A DNA stretch of 64,000 nt from Diploptera punctata (lineage: Eukaryota; Arthropoda; Insecta; Blattodea; Blaberidae), in contig JASPKZ010004199.1 of assembly GCA_030220185.1 (NCBI GenBank), positions 620,001 through 684,000 on the forward strand, in the 5' to 3' direction. Both the position numbers and the translations under genes were made by a program. The notes beneath the pieces were generated by a model. That model ran no database searches. It was not told the origin of the DNA and saw nothing but the letters and a program-made list of their open reading frames with translations. This document shows, one piece after another, positions 49,691 through 61,615 of this stretch (positions are counted from its first letter, which is position 1; every line of letters begins with the position of its first letter).

Positions 49691-50461
49691 CTGTATTGTG
49701 GAATATTCTTAAATAAAACATATATATAATAATAATATAGGCCTACTATGTTAACATTAAATGTCTATTATAATACATGTCACAATTATAAATTAAATAA
49801 ATAATATTTATTTTATAGGCGAACCCAAGGTATACAGTCTAAAATCGCTAAATAAGGAGTTCACAACTGTTCGTTATGCTTAGTAGAGTATTTCGTATAG
49901 TGGAGCATTTCAAACCAGCATTTCTGGTCAGAGTCGATGCAATTTTTTAGTTGAGAAGATTAGATACAGCTTCCTTCGGAGGGGAAGTTTGAGGAATTTC
50001 TGTAGATGCGTGGAACTTTCAAGAATCCTCTAAAAAATTATCTTAATGGTTAGATCAAAGTAAAATGGAACAGTGGACGAAGAGTTATGAAGTAGGAGAA
50101 AAAATGGATATGAAAATGTGGAAAGTTTATGACTGCATTAATTAATAAATAAAATAATTTCTTTCACATCCTCAATTAATGATATTTTATTCCCATCATC
50201 ATCTGAACTGACTCGGTCGAACTGATAAAAAAATGTAAGATCTCGCGAAACATATTCTATATAAGAAAGTGCGTTTCCGACATATAATTTTTGAATTTAT
50301 ACTTGTAATTTTTTTATATGATTAGGTATTTCCTATAAAAACATTAAATAATAAAGCAGTTAGGTGATAATTTATTTAACTACGCTCTTTAATATTTAAA
50401 ATAATTATTACCTCAATTAAAATCTAGACGTGAAAGTGCCAACATATTATGCCCAGAGGCC
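49691..50461. other. No firm feature
   Basis: A short plus frame at about 50065-50145 (KMEQWTKSYEVGEKMDMKMW) looks faintly coding but is too short. Otherwise nothing matched. Confidence 0.35.
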
Positions 50462-50600
50462 ACTTATTTCAGTCTTGAGGTTATTTTACGTGCCTTATAT
50501 CTTAGACATGGGCCCCACGGTTTTACTTTACTTCCGAAGGAAACAATGCACAGGATCTTTACGCCCTGAAAATATCCTCGACCCGGTTCAACGGAACCGA
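50462..50600 (-). mobile_element. SINE-D
   Basis: TCAGTCTTGAGGTTATTTTAC, TGGGCCCCACGGTTTTAC, CACAGGATCTTTACGCC and ATCCTCGACCCGG; the head end is eroded. Confidence 0.7.
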
Positions 50601-50891
50601 ATATAAATAATAAATGTTACCTCATATTGACTTGTCTAAAAAGCTGTGTGTAATGGTTTTAGACTAGTTTCCCATTAGAAATCTCTCTTCGTGATACAAC
50701 AATGCTCGGCCAACATAGGGACAGTGGTACCTCTCTCACATAGAAATCTACTGATAGATTTGTTCATCCGTTCATCACTCACAGCCCCAAATTTTTCTTG
50801 TAAGATATTTAGCGCGAATCTACGAAATTAAAATTTTAACTTTTATGACCTAACAAAAATTATAATAATGGAAGTGTAGTACATACGATCG

Positions 50892-51179
50892 TCATAGGTT
50901 GCAGCGGCACGATTGTTCTATTTGAACCTCGGGTTCCCTCAGAATCCTCTTCCATGCTTCTATTCTGGAAAATAGCCACTGTCCTTTAATACCAAACTTA
51001 TGTAAGTCCTGAAATCCATCTACCGCAATATTTTCAACGCACACTATATTTATGTTAAATGTTGTTCTTCATTTCATTTCTAGGTTCAGCCATTTTTGTA
51101 CATTGTCGTCTTCAAACGTTAATATTAATGTCACAATATCAAGCGACTTATCGGTAAATAGGCCTGTCTGATAGAATTT
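50892..51179 (-). pseudogene. Unknown protein fragment, one internal stop
   Basis: A 96-codon minus-strand frame is interrupted by a single TGA (51074-51076). It begins FYQTGLFTDKSLDIVTLIL, continues TFEDDNVQKWLNLEMK, and after the stop VENIAVDGFQDLHKFGIKG, QWLFSRIEAWKRILREPE to a TGA at 50892. The amino-acid mix, with several Trp, Asp and Glu at plausible spacing, is unlike the random frames around it. No family recognised. It might be a host gene or transposon relic; I see no splice sites that would remove the stop. Confidence 0.45.
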
Positions 51180-52484
51180 TCAATAATTGTATCTTATCTC
51201 TGCCATTATTATTAGAAAATTGACTCATAAAAAATCCCTAGTGGAAAAATTCTGATTATTTGTATAAAATTTACACTAAAATAATATTCAGTCTTTATGT
51301 TAGAGAGTGACAGGTTTATTGCAGACTCATAAAAAGGAACTCGGCGAAGGAAAGAAATCACGGAGAAGAAGCAGAATAAAAATGATTGTAAAAGTTCATG
51401 TGCGCTATGATTTTTTTAAAATTAGAAAAAAAAAATAGTTGTCGGGTGAATGACCTGAGGGATTTTTATTCTGCTAGACATTACACACCCTTTGGCGAAA
51501 CAAGAGACAGCTGCAGAGGACATTCAACCCCCGCTTGTTCCAAGAATAAAAAGAAATTATTCCTGTGGTACATAATCACACAGAGGTGGGAGGCTGAACG
51601 GAAATTCTTAGAAGTGCAACCCGTCACCAGGAAATTCCACCTTATTATTCACAAAATTTAAAACAGTGTGGTTATGAATATTGTATTTTCTGTTCATACT
51701 TCATGTAAATCGAATTTTGAACACGATAATATATCGATAGATAAATAGATGGATATATATAAACAGAGATATATGGATATATGGAGTATGAATTTAAGCT
51801 ACACCTATGAAGAGTACATATTAAAACGTTTTAAATAATTTATTCTCTTTGTGCAGAAAGGAGATCAGTCCATTTCATAAAATGGAAATGTTTGTGTTAG
51901 TGTGTACCGAATGTTTTTCCTTGAGTACTCCTCATAGATTTCTCTTACACTCACAATAGTGAAGCCGGTTTGGTAGCCCTTTCATTGTCAAAACATACAG
52001 CAAATACATACTTACACAAAATCTAGATTTCGTAAAAACAAAACGAACGTAGCCCTTCAGATGAAGCGATTCAATATATGAAAGATTGCAAAGATTGTTT
52101 ACCAAGTAGAGCTTCATGTATCCTAAAACAATTAATTTATTTTACAATTAGGACTAGAGCGAGGAATTATACCAACACCTGAAAACAAAATAACAATGCA
52201 TGAAAAATATGACATAAACCTATTTCCGGGTTATTATAGATTTTTATTTTTATTTTTATATACTGACAATATAGGTATATAATTTATCGGTGTACATACC
52301 AGAACATACACAACACAAGATCTCATTATTTGTGCCTCAAGAAATCAAGATGTTTACTGCATTTCAATTTTAAATATTGTGTTCAAGATTTGAAGTAAAT
52401 TTAATAAATCAGCTACGCTGGACATTTCACCTTATTATTCACAATATATATGTGTGTGTGTGTGCTGGGCACATATTCACTTGA
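51180..52484. other. No recognised feature
   Basis: The plus frame 51398-51661 (87 codons) starts in an A-rich stretch and has no motif; I do not support it. No repeat matched. Confidence 0.4.
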
Positions 52485-52585
52485 TCATTTACATAGTTGG
52501 ATGTTCATCTAGCCAGAATTGATGTGACATATAATAAGCATGCTGGTCCCCCAGTCGTTATAACTGGTTTCCGCAATAAATATAA
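52485..52585 (-). mobile_element. SINE-A scrap, old
   Basis: TTGATCATTTACATAGTTGG, TCATCTAGCCAGAATTGATG and CCCCCAGTCGTTATAACTGG match the SINE-A middle in reverse. Confidence 0.5.
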
Positions 52586-52880
52586 TATACAAGCAGAATA
52601 TATTAAATGTTTTAATGTTTTATATGAAATCAAAATAACAACAATCAAAACATAGGAACCAAAACAAGCAGGCTTCCGTGAAACATAGCAGTATCAAAAT
52701 TTAGACTAAATAAAGTTTGACGTGATTGTAATTTGCAGTGCTTAAAGATATTAAAGGACAATAAATATACATGTAATAGTAACATTAAATTGTCAATTCT
52801 GTTCACAATAAACAGTTACAAGTTTCTCTATGTTTTCTGATAGTAGAATTGTTTAACAGTACGCTTCACGCAACACAATG
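52586..52880. other. No recognised feature
   Basis: AT-rich spacer. Confidence 0.4.
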
Positions 52881-53018
52881 TACAGCTCGGGACCAAGCTC
52901 TATGTGTTTGCGGGGGAAGTGTGGGGAATGGAGGAGGTACACTTCTATGCTTCGCATAGTACTAACAGCTGAGACAGCAAATTCCTTTCAGGCACACGGA
53001 GCTTGGTCCCGAGCTATA
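52881..53018. repeat. Inverted repeat around a GC-rich loop
   Basis: AGCTCGGGACCAAGCTCTATG at the left and CGGAGCTTGGTCCCGAGCT at the right form a stem of about 22 bp with a loop of about 90 bp. It may be a small foldback element. Confidence 0.65.
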
Positions 53019-53209
53019 CTTGTATCGTATTACATTTGGTAGTTATACAAGGTACAAAGTTAAATGAAAAAATCCAATTAAATCAAAAGGGTACAATGTG
53101 TACAATAAGTGGTACAAGATCATTTATCACATATAGATCCAGAAATACAAGGAATTAGACGCTTCCTAAATATAGGTTCAATTTTTTTAATGAATGATAT
53201 TAATGCATG
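53019..53209. other. No recognised feature
   Basis: Unassigned spacer between the inverted repeat and LINE-A. Confidence 0.4.
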
Positions 53210-53345
53210 TGGCAGAATAATATTAACTATGATTTGAGGGAAGTACATTATACAGGTAATGATTAGAAATATTAGCTCAGGATAAGGATATATGGAGAAC
53301 TTATGTCCGCGCGGCCATAAACCTACGGGTTCGATAGTGCCAGTT
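53210..53345 (+). mobile_element. LINE-A 3' end fragment
   Basis: TAACTATGATTTGAGGGAAG to AAACCTACGGGTTCGATAG; the end is followed directly by another LINE-A fragment. Confidence 0.85.
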
Positions 53346-53354
53346 AGAGAGATA

Positions 53355-53885
53355 TTAACGCATTTCGGGGACTCTTGTCATCCCAATTTTTAAAAAAAAA
53401 GAAGTTAAACTGAAAAATATATAAAATTGTTATTCTTCTAGTTATATTAGGGCCTATATGGTTGCAAAACACGCACTCTTAATTTAAGAGAGGGGAAAAT
53501 ATTACGAGTATTTGAGAATAAAGTTAGGAAATGTTTGGACCAAAAAGATACGAGCGGGCAGGTTAATGTAGAAGTCCGTAATGCAGTGAACTATACGATT
53601 TTTATAGGAAACCAAATGTCTAATAAAAGAAAAAGTTTCATAGACTGCGATGGGCAGAACATGTTGCACGAATGGGGAACGTAAGAAGGGCATGGAAAAC
53701 CAGAGGGAATGCGCCCAGTTTGTAGGCCAAGAAAGAGATGGGAGAATAACATTAATAATAATTTGAGATAAGTTAATTATACAGGAAATGTTTGGAAAAC
53801 ATTAGCTCAGCATAGGGATTTATGGAGAGGTTATGTTTTATCGGCCATAAAACTATGGGTTCACTAGTATCAGTGAGTTAGATAC
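53355..53885 (+). mobile_element. LINE-A 3' half, old
   Basis: Decayed coding from KLKNI*NCYSSSYI-like sequence (GTTAAACTGAAAAATATATA) through GGAATGCGCCCAGTTTGTAG to AAACTATGGGTTCACTAG. Many indels. It lies in the same orientation as the fragment at 53210. Confidence 0.8.
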
Positions 53886-53931
53886 AGTAGTTATTCATAT
53901 CTGTATTTACTTAAGTAGCCTAATTAAACTA

Positions 53932-54532
53932 CTTTTTTGTGCGATAGTGCGTTTTTTCGTACTTACAGCAATGGCGACCATGATTGAAAGTTCCAACTTC
54001 CTACATTTCAGGTTTTCCCAACCTAAATAACTATACTGTAATAAAAATAACTATACTGTAATATTACATACAAACACGCGTGTGGCAAGTAAAACCACTG
54101 TCCTCTACGTATACTACATACAATGTATATACAAAAAATATCCAAAATGTAGTTTAATATACATTATACGAAACAAATCACTGATTTTTAAGTGATCTGA
54201 ACTTTATTTGAAACAATATAAAACAATAAATACGTACCTGCCGCCATTTTATTATTAATGGTCTCAAGGCCTCCTGTTGTTTCAACTAATAAACATTGCC
54301 CACACTGTCAACGTTAGTTGTTTATAATGAATAGAACAAAGATGTTATTATTTTACTATTATTTATTATTTTGAAAACACCATCGCGCAAAAAAATAATG
54401 TATACAATGTACGTTTGTGAAGTGTTTTACAGAATCTCGAAAATTAAAAACTTCGCTATCTCTCGGTTTTTAAATATTTTCCTCGATTCTGTAAAAACCA
54501 CTTCCCAACCTCCCATCGTAATATACTATATT
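53932..54532 (-). repeat. REP3, copy 2 (inverted relative to 9455-10062)
   Basis: TTCGTACTTACAGCAATGGCG, CAAGTAAAACCACTGTCC, CTTAAATGAACTTTA-like sequence, GCCGCCATTTTATTA and CTCGATTCTGTAAAAACC follow the first copy in reverse complement. Two copies 44 kb apart in opposite orientation. Confidence 0.7.
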
Positions 54533-55867
54533 CAATTAATCACTAATTAGTAGTGATTTATGTAATAGCATACTAATGTGCAGTACTAAATGCGTAAGCC
54601 TACTCGTCTCAAAAATATTGCAAAGTGTCATGCACATTTTATTCAGCTTAAATTCTTTAGTAAATCTTATTTAGTTAGAAACTTTGTTTCAGATATTCAG
54701 GTTTCAATATTGTATACATTAGAACCATGCAGTGATGTTACTATAAACAAATTTACTATAGATTAAATTAGCATGTATTACATATCGTGAACCAGATATA
54801 AAATCATTTGTGTAGTAACTTACATTCCAGAAATATTCAAATTTTATTTTTTAGGAAATATTTATCACTGTCATTGATAAACGGTAGCCTACGTAGATTA
54901 AAATATTAGAGATATGGATAAGCCTGTAGATAATAACACATTCGTTCATGCCACTTTTTATATAGCTTTTAGAAAATATATTAGGTTACCTGTTCTGAAA
55001 TCCAAGCTCCCCCATGGCGCGGCGTTAGAAATGCGTTAAGACTAAAAAGTGATCAATAAATATCTTACCTACAGTTCATTGAATTTATCGTAATAAAAAT
55101 TAACTTATTCTTTACGTTTTCCTTCCTTCCATTCTTTTATTTCTTCTTTTTTCTCTTAAATGATGATAAGATAGTTTTTAAATACATTTTAAAATAGTTA
55201 TGTAAGTAAATAAAATGAGTAGGCCTAATATGTAGTACACATTGAAGAAGAGTCTATTAGATAGTTTTTTTTTTCGTGGGAACGCAGCTAAATTCTCACG
55301 ATATCAGTTAAAAAAATCGCGCATTTCCATCAAACAAAGTAAGATGCAGGTGTAACCTACTTTTTCATCCCTTTTCTCTCCCCCTTCGACGCTGGAATTC
55401 GGCCATGAACTCGCGAATTCATCTTCACCCTCCGGGCTGCCAAATACATTTCTGTCCAAAATCAGGCGCACATTCTACTGTTTATAAAACTACAAACGAC
55501 TGAACTTAAAATTTCGCATTCGATTGTTTTTTGTTCTTATGTTTAATAAGGCATCCATACTGCAATACTACCACAGTTTAACTTTGGTCCCTTGAAAGTG
55601 ATAATGTCACTCAAGTAGAGAATAGGGGACCTGTAAGTAAATTGTTATTCATAATTGGAATAACTAAATTCAATCATTAGTTGTGTGTATTTCATAATTG
55701 CACATGGTCTTCTTAAAACATTTATTGTGTTATTCAATATATTCGTAACCTTGATTTGTTTAATATAAACTTATTCTATATATTTATACCTATTATTATT
55801 ATTTTTTGCGTATGAAAATATATATACATGAATCTAGCATTACAGGTTTCAATTAGTTTCAACATTT
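54533..55867. other. No recognised feature; GC-rich patch 55375-55460
   Basis: Unassigned. One TAGGCCTA at 55220. Confidence 0.4.
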
Positions 55868-56275
55868 TTCTTCTTCTTCTTCGTCTTCACTTCACGGGCT
55901 AGGCAAATTGCCTGTTCCGCCTCACAGTTGTTCTGTCCATCTTTTCACTGGCCTTCCTACATTCCTTGAACCTCTTGGCTTGTAGTTGAATGCTGCTCTT
56001 GGTAATCTTGATACATTCATTCTTTCCACATGTGTAAACAATTTCTCTCTATATTCTCTGATTTTCTTATCCAATGGATATATATTTAACTCTGTTCTTA
56101 TATCTTCATTCCTTATCCGATCCAATCTTGTGCAGCCTTTTGTTCTTCTAAGGAAGTTCATTTCTGCGCTTTGTATTTTACTTTCCAATTTTTGGTCGTT
56201 ACCTAAGTTTCGCTCCCGTAAAGTAATGCAGGAACTGCCAATGTTTTATAAAACTTCAATCTAGTATCGTAATTT
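55868..56275 (-). mobile_element. RTE-B 3' fragment
   Basis: Minus strand frame 55922-56188: ESKIQSAEMNFLRRTKGCTR, IRNEDIRTELNIYPLDKKI, HVERMNVSRLPRAAFNYKPR and GRPVKRWTEQL. Stem-loop AGGCA-AAT-TGCCT at 55901-55913 and (GAA)n tail at 55868-55882. Confidence 0.9.
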
Positions 56276-56279
56276 ATTA

Positions 56280-56395
56280 TACTTTCTATAATGTATGTAT
56301 ATAATTGTATTGTAAACCTGAATTTGTGTATTGGTGCTGGATGATTGGAAGAGAAGGGTTTATAACCTTAACTCTGCCAGAATAAACAACACATT
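56280..56395 (+). repeat. REP4 3' end, copy 3
   Basis: TGGTGCTGGATGATTGGAAGA, AGGGTTTATAACCTTAACTC, TGCCAGAATAAACAACAC and then (ATT)n, as at 23940-24052. Confidence 0.65.
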
Positions 56396-56586
56396 ATTAT
56401 TATTATTAATATTATTATTATTAATATTAATATTATTATTACTAATAATAATAATATTATTATTATTATTAATATTATTATTATTAATTATTATTATTAT
56501 TAATTATTATTATTAATTTTTATTATTAATAATTATTATTATTAATTATTATTATTATTAATTATTATTAATTATTATTATTATAG
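56392..56586. repeat. Long (TTA/ATT/AAT)n array
   Basis: About 195 bp of mixed ATT and TAA units. The Leu/Ile frame here is an artefact. Confidence 0.97.
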
Positions 56587-57299
56587 TTCGCTCACTTAAC
56601 TGACGGGTGGGAACCGTTACTTATTTGTCGTCTTATAGCCTTAGCCCTAAGGGCTACCTCTTCCTGTACATTTCACCCCTATAGACCTGAAAAGAAACGC
56701 ATTCTCTATAGTTTGCATCACTGTTGAGATGGTTGAAGTCGTGTGCTACACAGGATAATTTTGCGATTAATTAACTTCTGATTATGAAGAGTTAGTTAAT
56801 CTATAACATTAGAGTGTCAACCTAAAATAATTATTTTGTAATATTCTTCTATTCCTCAAATAATGCCCTTAAGCTGATTAACTCTATTCCTATTTTTCAT
56901 TATTATATTATCTTGAATTAGAATTTTTTCTAAATATAAATTCACATTTTAAATGTCTGTTCAGTAATAACTGAATAGATATTTTTAAGTCGCTACTAGT
57001 ACCAATTCATTTCTTGTTTCCCCCAGTGCATACTGACATGACGGACCCGCCAGTTTTATTATTTAAATATATTGTTTGACTGCATACAATAAATTTTATC
57101 AATGAGTTGAACTAGCTCTGTTGTTAATTTTATCATACTTCAATAAATTCGAGTAATGTACACTATATCAAGAGTTATTTCAACTACTAAAATCGATATT
57201 TATCACATTCGATATAAGAAAAACTCTAAAATAAAATTTAGATAATCTAGAAACTATTATTTCATCTGATAAAATATATTCCACCAAACAAATTAGTTG
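56587..57299. other. No recognised feature
   Basis: Nothing matched. Confidence 0.4.
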
Positions 57300-57460
57300 A
57301 ATATTATAATGATATTGTGAAAAATAAAAATTAATGTGTGAACCACAAAACAAACCGTGGACCTCTAGTTCTCCAGACTAGTGTGCAGCCCACTATTTAT
57401 TTTCACAATATCATTATAATATTATAATATGATCCATTATTGGAACTGTGTTAAAATAGA
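57300..57460. repeat. FB2 family copy 3, foldback around tRNA-like core
   Basis: GAATATTATAATGATATTGTG at the left and TTTTCACAATATCATTATAA at the right are inverted copies. Between them is the tRNA-like core (CCGTGGACCTCTAGTTCTCC, AGACTAGTGTGCAGCCCAC). The outer right part ATGATCCATTATTGGAACTG matches 34684-34710 in reverse. Confidence 0.8.
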
Positions 57461-57965
57461 GCGATTCCACCAAAATGTCATACCGAGGTGAAAATTTTGA
57501 AACTGACGCAGGAATAAATCTGTTGATGTAATATATATCTATAAATATCAATTTGTATAATTCTATAAGAAAATGTTTCAAATGTGCATTATTTTAATCT
57601 AATAATAGCGGTAGAACTTGTCATATTCCAAACCTGAAAAAGTACGCAAAATTTTACCAATTTCTTGTTTAACGATTTGGTCGTAAGAATTCGTTTTATT
57701 TCACAAAATCTTTTGTTAAACCATACTTTGGTCCTCCTTGGTCGTAAATTAAACAATATTAATTGGATTCTAATATTCTATATACCTTAAATGTGTCCTA
57801 TAGTTGTTAACTGTAAGTTATGGTCTGTCACAGAAAACGGATAAAAATTACTGTACACAACATAATAATTGATGGATTAAAATTTCCTCTTGGATTCTAC
57901 GTTATCGGTACACAACTAACAAAAAAGTATAGATGACATTTTCTTGTAAAGTCATTATTTTTCCC
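57461..57965 (+). repeat. Diverged duplication, unit 1 (uninterrupted)
   Basis: AAAATGTCATACCGAGGTGAA, ATTCCAAACCTGAAAAAG, ACGATTTGGTCGTAAG, TAATTGATGGATTAAAATTTCC, CTAACAAAAAAGTATAGATGACA in that order; each recurs in unit 2 (58192-59105). Function unknown. Confidence 0.8.
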
Positions 57966-58191
57966 GCTGGAGTCCCGTGACTGACTGACTTCTTGTCCCC
58001 TCACTTATATTGCTAATCCGCATAACGCAGTCAGTTGCTTGCTGGACTCCGCTGTGTATTAACATAAACATGGTTTAGGAAATCTGGTAGACTGTTCGGC
58101 TCAGCTGTTTCATTAAATAGTTACTGGCCCTTCCTCTGTGACAATTTGAGCTAAAAGGCAGCCAGCGGAAGGATTTAAATGTAGAGTAATT
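57966..58191. other. Spacer between duplicated units
   Basis: More GC-rich, with GTGACTGACTGACTTC. Nothing recognised. Confidence 0.4.
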
Positions 58192-59105
58192 ACATGAAAA
58201 TGTCATACCGATGTGAACATTTTGAAATTGGCGCAGGAGTATTTTTTTCGATGAGATATTTTTTTGCAGATGAAATTTTCCGATTATAGAAGTTAATGTT
58301 TGAAATATAGATTATGCTTACTCACTTACTCACTGGCACTATCGAACCCGTAGGTTCATGGCCGCGCGGACATAAGCTCTCCATACATCCCTATCCTGAG
58401 CTAATGCTTTCCAATCATTCCCTGTATAATCTACTTCCCTCAAATCATAGTTAATGTTATTCTCCCACCTCATTCTTGGTCTACCAACTGGGCGTTTTCC
58501 CTCTGGCTTTCCTACAAGAAGCCTCCATGAAAGTCTTTCATTCCCCATACGTGCAACATGTCCTGCCCATCGCAGTCTACGAGACTTAACTGCTCTTATT
58601 ATATCTGGCTTCCTATAAAGACCATGTAGTTCATTGTTATGTAGTCTTCTCCATTCACCTGTCTGTTAATTTCTCTTTGGTCCAAAAATGTTCCTAAGTA
58701 CTTTGTTCTCAAATACTTGTAATCTCCTTTCCTCCCTTATTTAAATTAATAGTAGAACATGATATATTCCGAAACCTGAAAACATGCAAAATTAAACGAA
58801 ATTTTGTTTTACGATTTCACTGTATAAATTTGTTTTGTTTCACCGACTCTTTTGTTATACCATATTTCGGTCCTTCCTTATTATAAATGTAATACTAATA
58901 ATTGTATTATAATATTCTAGATAATTAAAATGCGCCCTATAATTATTAAGGGTAAACTACAGTCAGTCACATAAAATATATAAAAATTATTGTACACAAT
59001 ACGATAATTGATGGATCCAAATTTCCTCTGGGGTTCTACGTTATCTGCACATAACTAACAAAAAAGTATTAACGACATTGTCTTGTAAAGTAATTATGTT
59101 AATTG
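58192..59105 (+). repeat. Diverged duplication, unit 2 (split by LINE-A)
   Basis: AAAATGTCATACCGATGTGAA starts it. After a LINE-A insertion (58316-58742) it resumes ATTCCGAAACCTGAAAACAT and continues to CTAACAAAAAAGTATTAACGACA. Identity to unit 1 is clearly reduced, so the duplication is older than the insertion. Confidence 0.8.
58316..58742 (-). mobile_element. LINE-A 3' fragment inserted in the duplication
   Basis: Minus strand: TTACTCACTTACTCACTGGC tail, stem-loop CGAACCCGTAGGTTC, coding GRPRMRWENN to NLRVR (58339-58548), then upstream FGPKRN to LREERRLQVFENKV. Only 427 bp, 5'-truncated. Unit 1 at about 57590 gives the empty site. Confidence 0.92.
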
Positions 59106-60065
59106 TATTAATTACATTTTTATATTTTTATTAATGGCATTTAAATAATTTTTCATTATGCGATTCTTCAATATGTATGTTATCAAGTCAGTGGAATTAG
59201 AAGCAGGTGCGCGGTTCATATGTGTTTAGAAAATGTGTGTGTGGAAGGCCTTGAACCTGAAAGGTTCACGCATTAGTTTGACCTTTGACATGACATGTGT
59301 GCCTCTATTATCGGGGATTCACAGTGCGATGTTGCCACATTGAAACAGAGTCATGCTTGTTAATTGCAAAAACAGTTTTAATCATATGAAGTTTCTTGTA
59401 TAAAAAAATACAATTGGCGTGGAGTATATGTGATTAAGTATGTATAACCTGTAGTGTAAAATAAAATTATTATTGGGTGTAACGTTATTGGAAACCAACA
59501 GTGAAAATACGTATGACAACACTGTACTATGCGCGTTGTAAGAGATTTCTTTCGATTGTTTAGTTTAAAAATAGAACTCATGTCAGCAAAATAATTTGTA
59601 ATCAGTTGCTTTGAAAGAATTATAACAGAATTTTCCATATTTAAATATAAATTTCAATAATTTGTATACTGTACTTTTTCGTTATTTTTTTTTTGTCTTT
59701 ATAGTTGAGACGCATGAAAGTTAATTTTAGTGATCTGGAACGAACAATGCAAATTCCATATCGGCATTTTTATTTATTTTAATGGTCCAATCCATTAACA
59801 GTATCAGATAAATTTTAATCAGTTAATATGGTAATACAATTATACCCATATTAGGCACATTTAACTATAGAGAAGGCCCTACGTTGTTAAAAAGTTAATA
59901 TTTTCTTTATTTTGTGAAATTTAAAATGATACTTGGTAACCAAGTTAAATAAATTACACTATTTATTTAATATTTTTACAGCTATCAAATTGTACATTAC
60001 CTATACATGATAAAAGGAACGAAGTTTTTTATTCATCTCCATATTATGGCTTTTTATATATTATC
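59106..60065. other. No recognised feature
   Basis: The 86-codon minus frame 59378-59638 has no motif. Nothing else found in this 960-bp stretch. Confidence 0.4.
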
Positions 60066-60395
60066 CATCCATAGTAATTCTGTCCGAGGGCAGGTCTTTC
60101 ACTGCAATCATAGCATTTTCATGCTATGCTTGCAGCTTTACTAGGGAACTGTAGATGTTGTAGCTTCCCGTTGCTTTCCACACCGGTGAAGGATGATGAT
60201 GATGATGATAAGGATGATGATGGTCATATGGTTTCGGGGACCGTTTGGGCCTTAAAGTTTTCTTGGCATTTATCTTACTGGTGAGGAAAAAACCCGATAA
60301 AAACCTCACCCAGAAAAAACTGTCCCGACCGAGGATCGAACCCGGGCTCGCTGCGTGACAAGGCAGCACGCTACCTCGAGACCACAGCGGTGGAC
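60066..60395 (-). mobile_element. SINE-C complete, tail type B
   Basis: Left end CCATCCATAGTAATTCTGTC (3' end), GCTATGCTTGCAGC, CCACACCGGTGAAGGATG, centre GGGGACCGTTTGGGCC, head at right with GATCGAACCCGGGC and GAGACCACAGCGGTGGAC. Defines tail B with the copy at 7743. Confidence 0.92.
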
Positions 60396-60502
60396 TTATC
60401 TATTATATTTTTTTTATTATTTTTAATATTTGTATAATATTTAAAGCTCCAGAATATTAAAGTAAAAATAAATTCAGATATGTCAGCCAGTCACAGAATG
60501 TA

Positions 60503-60889
60503 GTCAGTCAGTCACACATCATATATTAGGTTGTAACTCTGGTCTTAATTGCGATTTTTGTTTCGTTTTTTATTGAGAATGTAACTTGAAATGTGTCCTC
60601 CAAACGGTATTTTGGAAAATTGAATTAGGAATCACACTTCAGAGCATGATGCAGATGAACATGTTAAGCTGCATGATGAGTTGACATTTATGTCAGTCAG
60701 TCACACATACTTTGATAGATAATAAATAGCACTGTTTTTCTTCAAAAGTTGTATATTTAAGTACAGTCTTAACCACACACTATTCCTCTATCATATCACG
60801 TAGATAACACCCCTAATTTCAATCAATTGTAATATTTATGCAACCATATTGCTGCAAAAGTGTATTGTAAATGTCAGTCAGTCACACAT
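60503..60889. repeat. Three spaced copies of a 17-mer
   Basis: GTCAGTCAGTCACACAT is found exactly at 60503-60519, 60692-60708 and 60873-60889, spaced 189 and 181 bp. A fourth, partial version (GTCAGCCAGTCACA) is at 60482. The sequence between the copies is not alike. Confidence 0.9.
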
Positions 60890-60934
60890 GGAATTACTCA
60901 ATAACAGTATTGGAAAATGTTAAACAAGTTAGTT

Positions 60935-61075
60935 GAAGCAGTAACGTTTGAGATTCTTATTCAGTATCCCGGGTTCAAACCACGGTGTCGACCAACGTGA
61001 TAGACGTTTTCTCCTGGTTTTCTTCAATCGTCTAAACAAATGCTGGCTTGGAATTTCGATACCAAAATTAATTTC
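60935..61075 (+). mobile_element. SINE-E (tRNA-like), copy 2
   Basis: GAAGCAGTAACGTTTGAGATT, CCCGGGTTCAAACCACGG (B box), ACCAACGTGATAGACG and TGCTGGCTTGGAATTTC parallel the copy at 49005. Confidence 0.6.
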
Positions 61076-61228
61076 ACCATTTCATACCATTCATTAAAAA
61101 AAAAAAGCTGTGATATCGTAGTTCTTGAAGAATGTAATATTTCACTAATGAATAATTTGATGCTTCTTATGGATTGATTACCAGTTTTTGGGCACACAAT
61201 CGGCCGTTTTGAGCCTTCAGATACGCTC

Positions 61229-61300
<72 letters not shown>

Positions 61301-61308
61301 TAATAATA

Positions 61309-61381
<73 letters not shown>

Positions 61382-61383
61382 TA
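61229..61383. repeat. (AAT)n microsatellite, about 150 bp
   Basis: AAT repeats with two interruptions near 61300; ends in AGAAGAAGAAGG. Confidence 0.97.
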
Positions 61384-61467
61384 GAAGAAGAAGGAGACGA
61401 AGAAATGTTCTTAACCCGTTACCTGCCAATTTCAAAAACTATATTTTTTACGAAATTACATCGTTTC

Positions 61468-61615
61468 TAACGCACTAGCACTATCGAACCCGGAGATTCA
61501 TAACCGCGTGTACATAAACTCTCCATATATCCCTATCCTGAGAAAATGTTTAACAATCATTCCCTGTATAATTTACCTTAATTTACCTCACTCGAATCAT
61601 AATTAATGTAATTCC
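61468..61615 (-). mobile_element. LINE-A 3' end, old
   Basis: CTAGCACTATCGAACCCGGAG, TAAACTCTCCATATATCCC and AATCATTCCCTGTATAATTT match the family with a small duplication at 61565-61590. Confidence 0.75.

Noticed and set aside
51398..51661. 87-codon plus-strand frame
   Set aside because: Considered as an exon because of its GC-richer middle, but there is no motif or convincing splice sites.
60503..60889. CRISPR-like array
   Set aside because: Three 17-mers at 180-190 bp spacing in an insect-like genome do not fit the repeat-spacer geometry, and no cas genes exist.
61229..61435. Ile/Tyr-rich reading frame
   Set aside because: Produced by the (AAT)n microsatellite.
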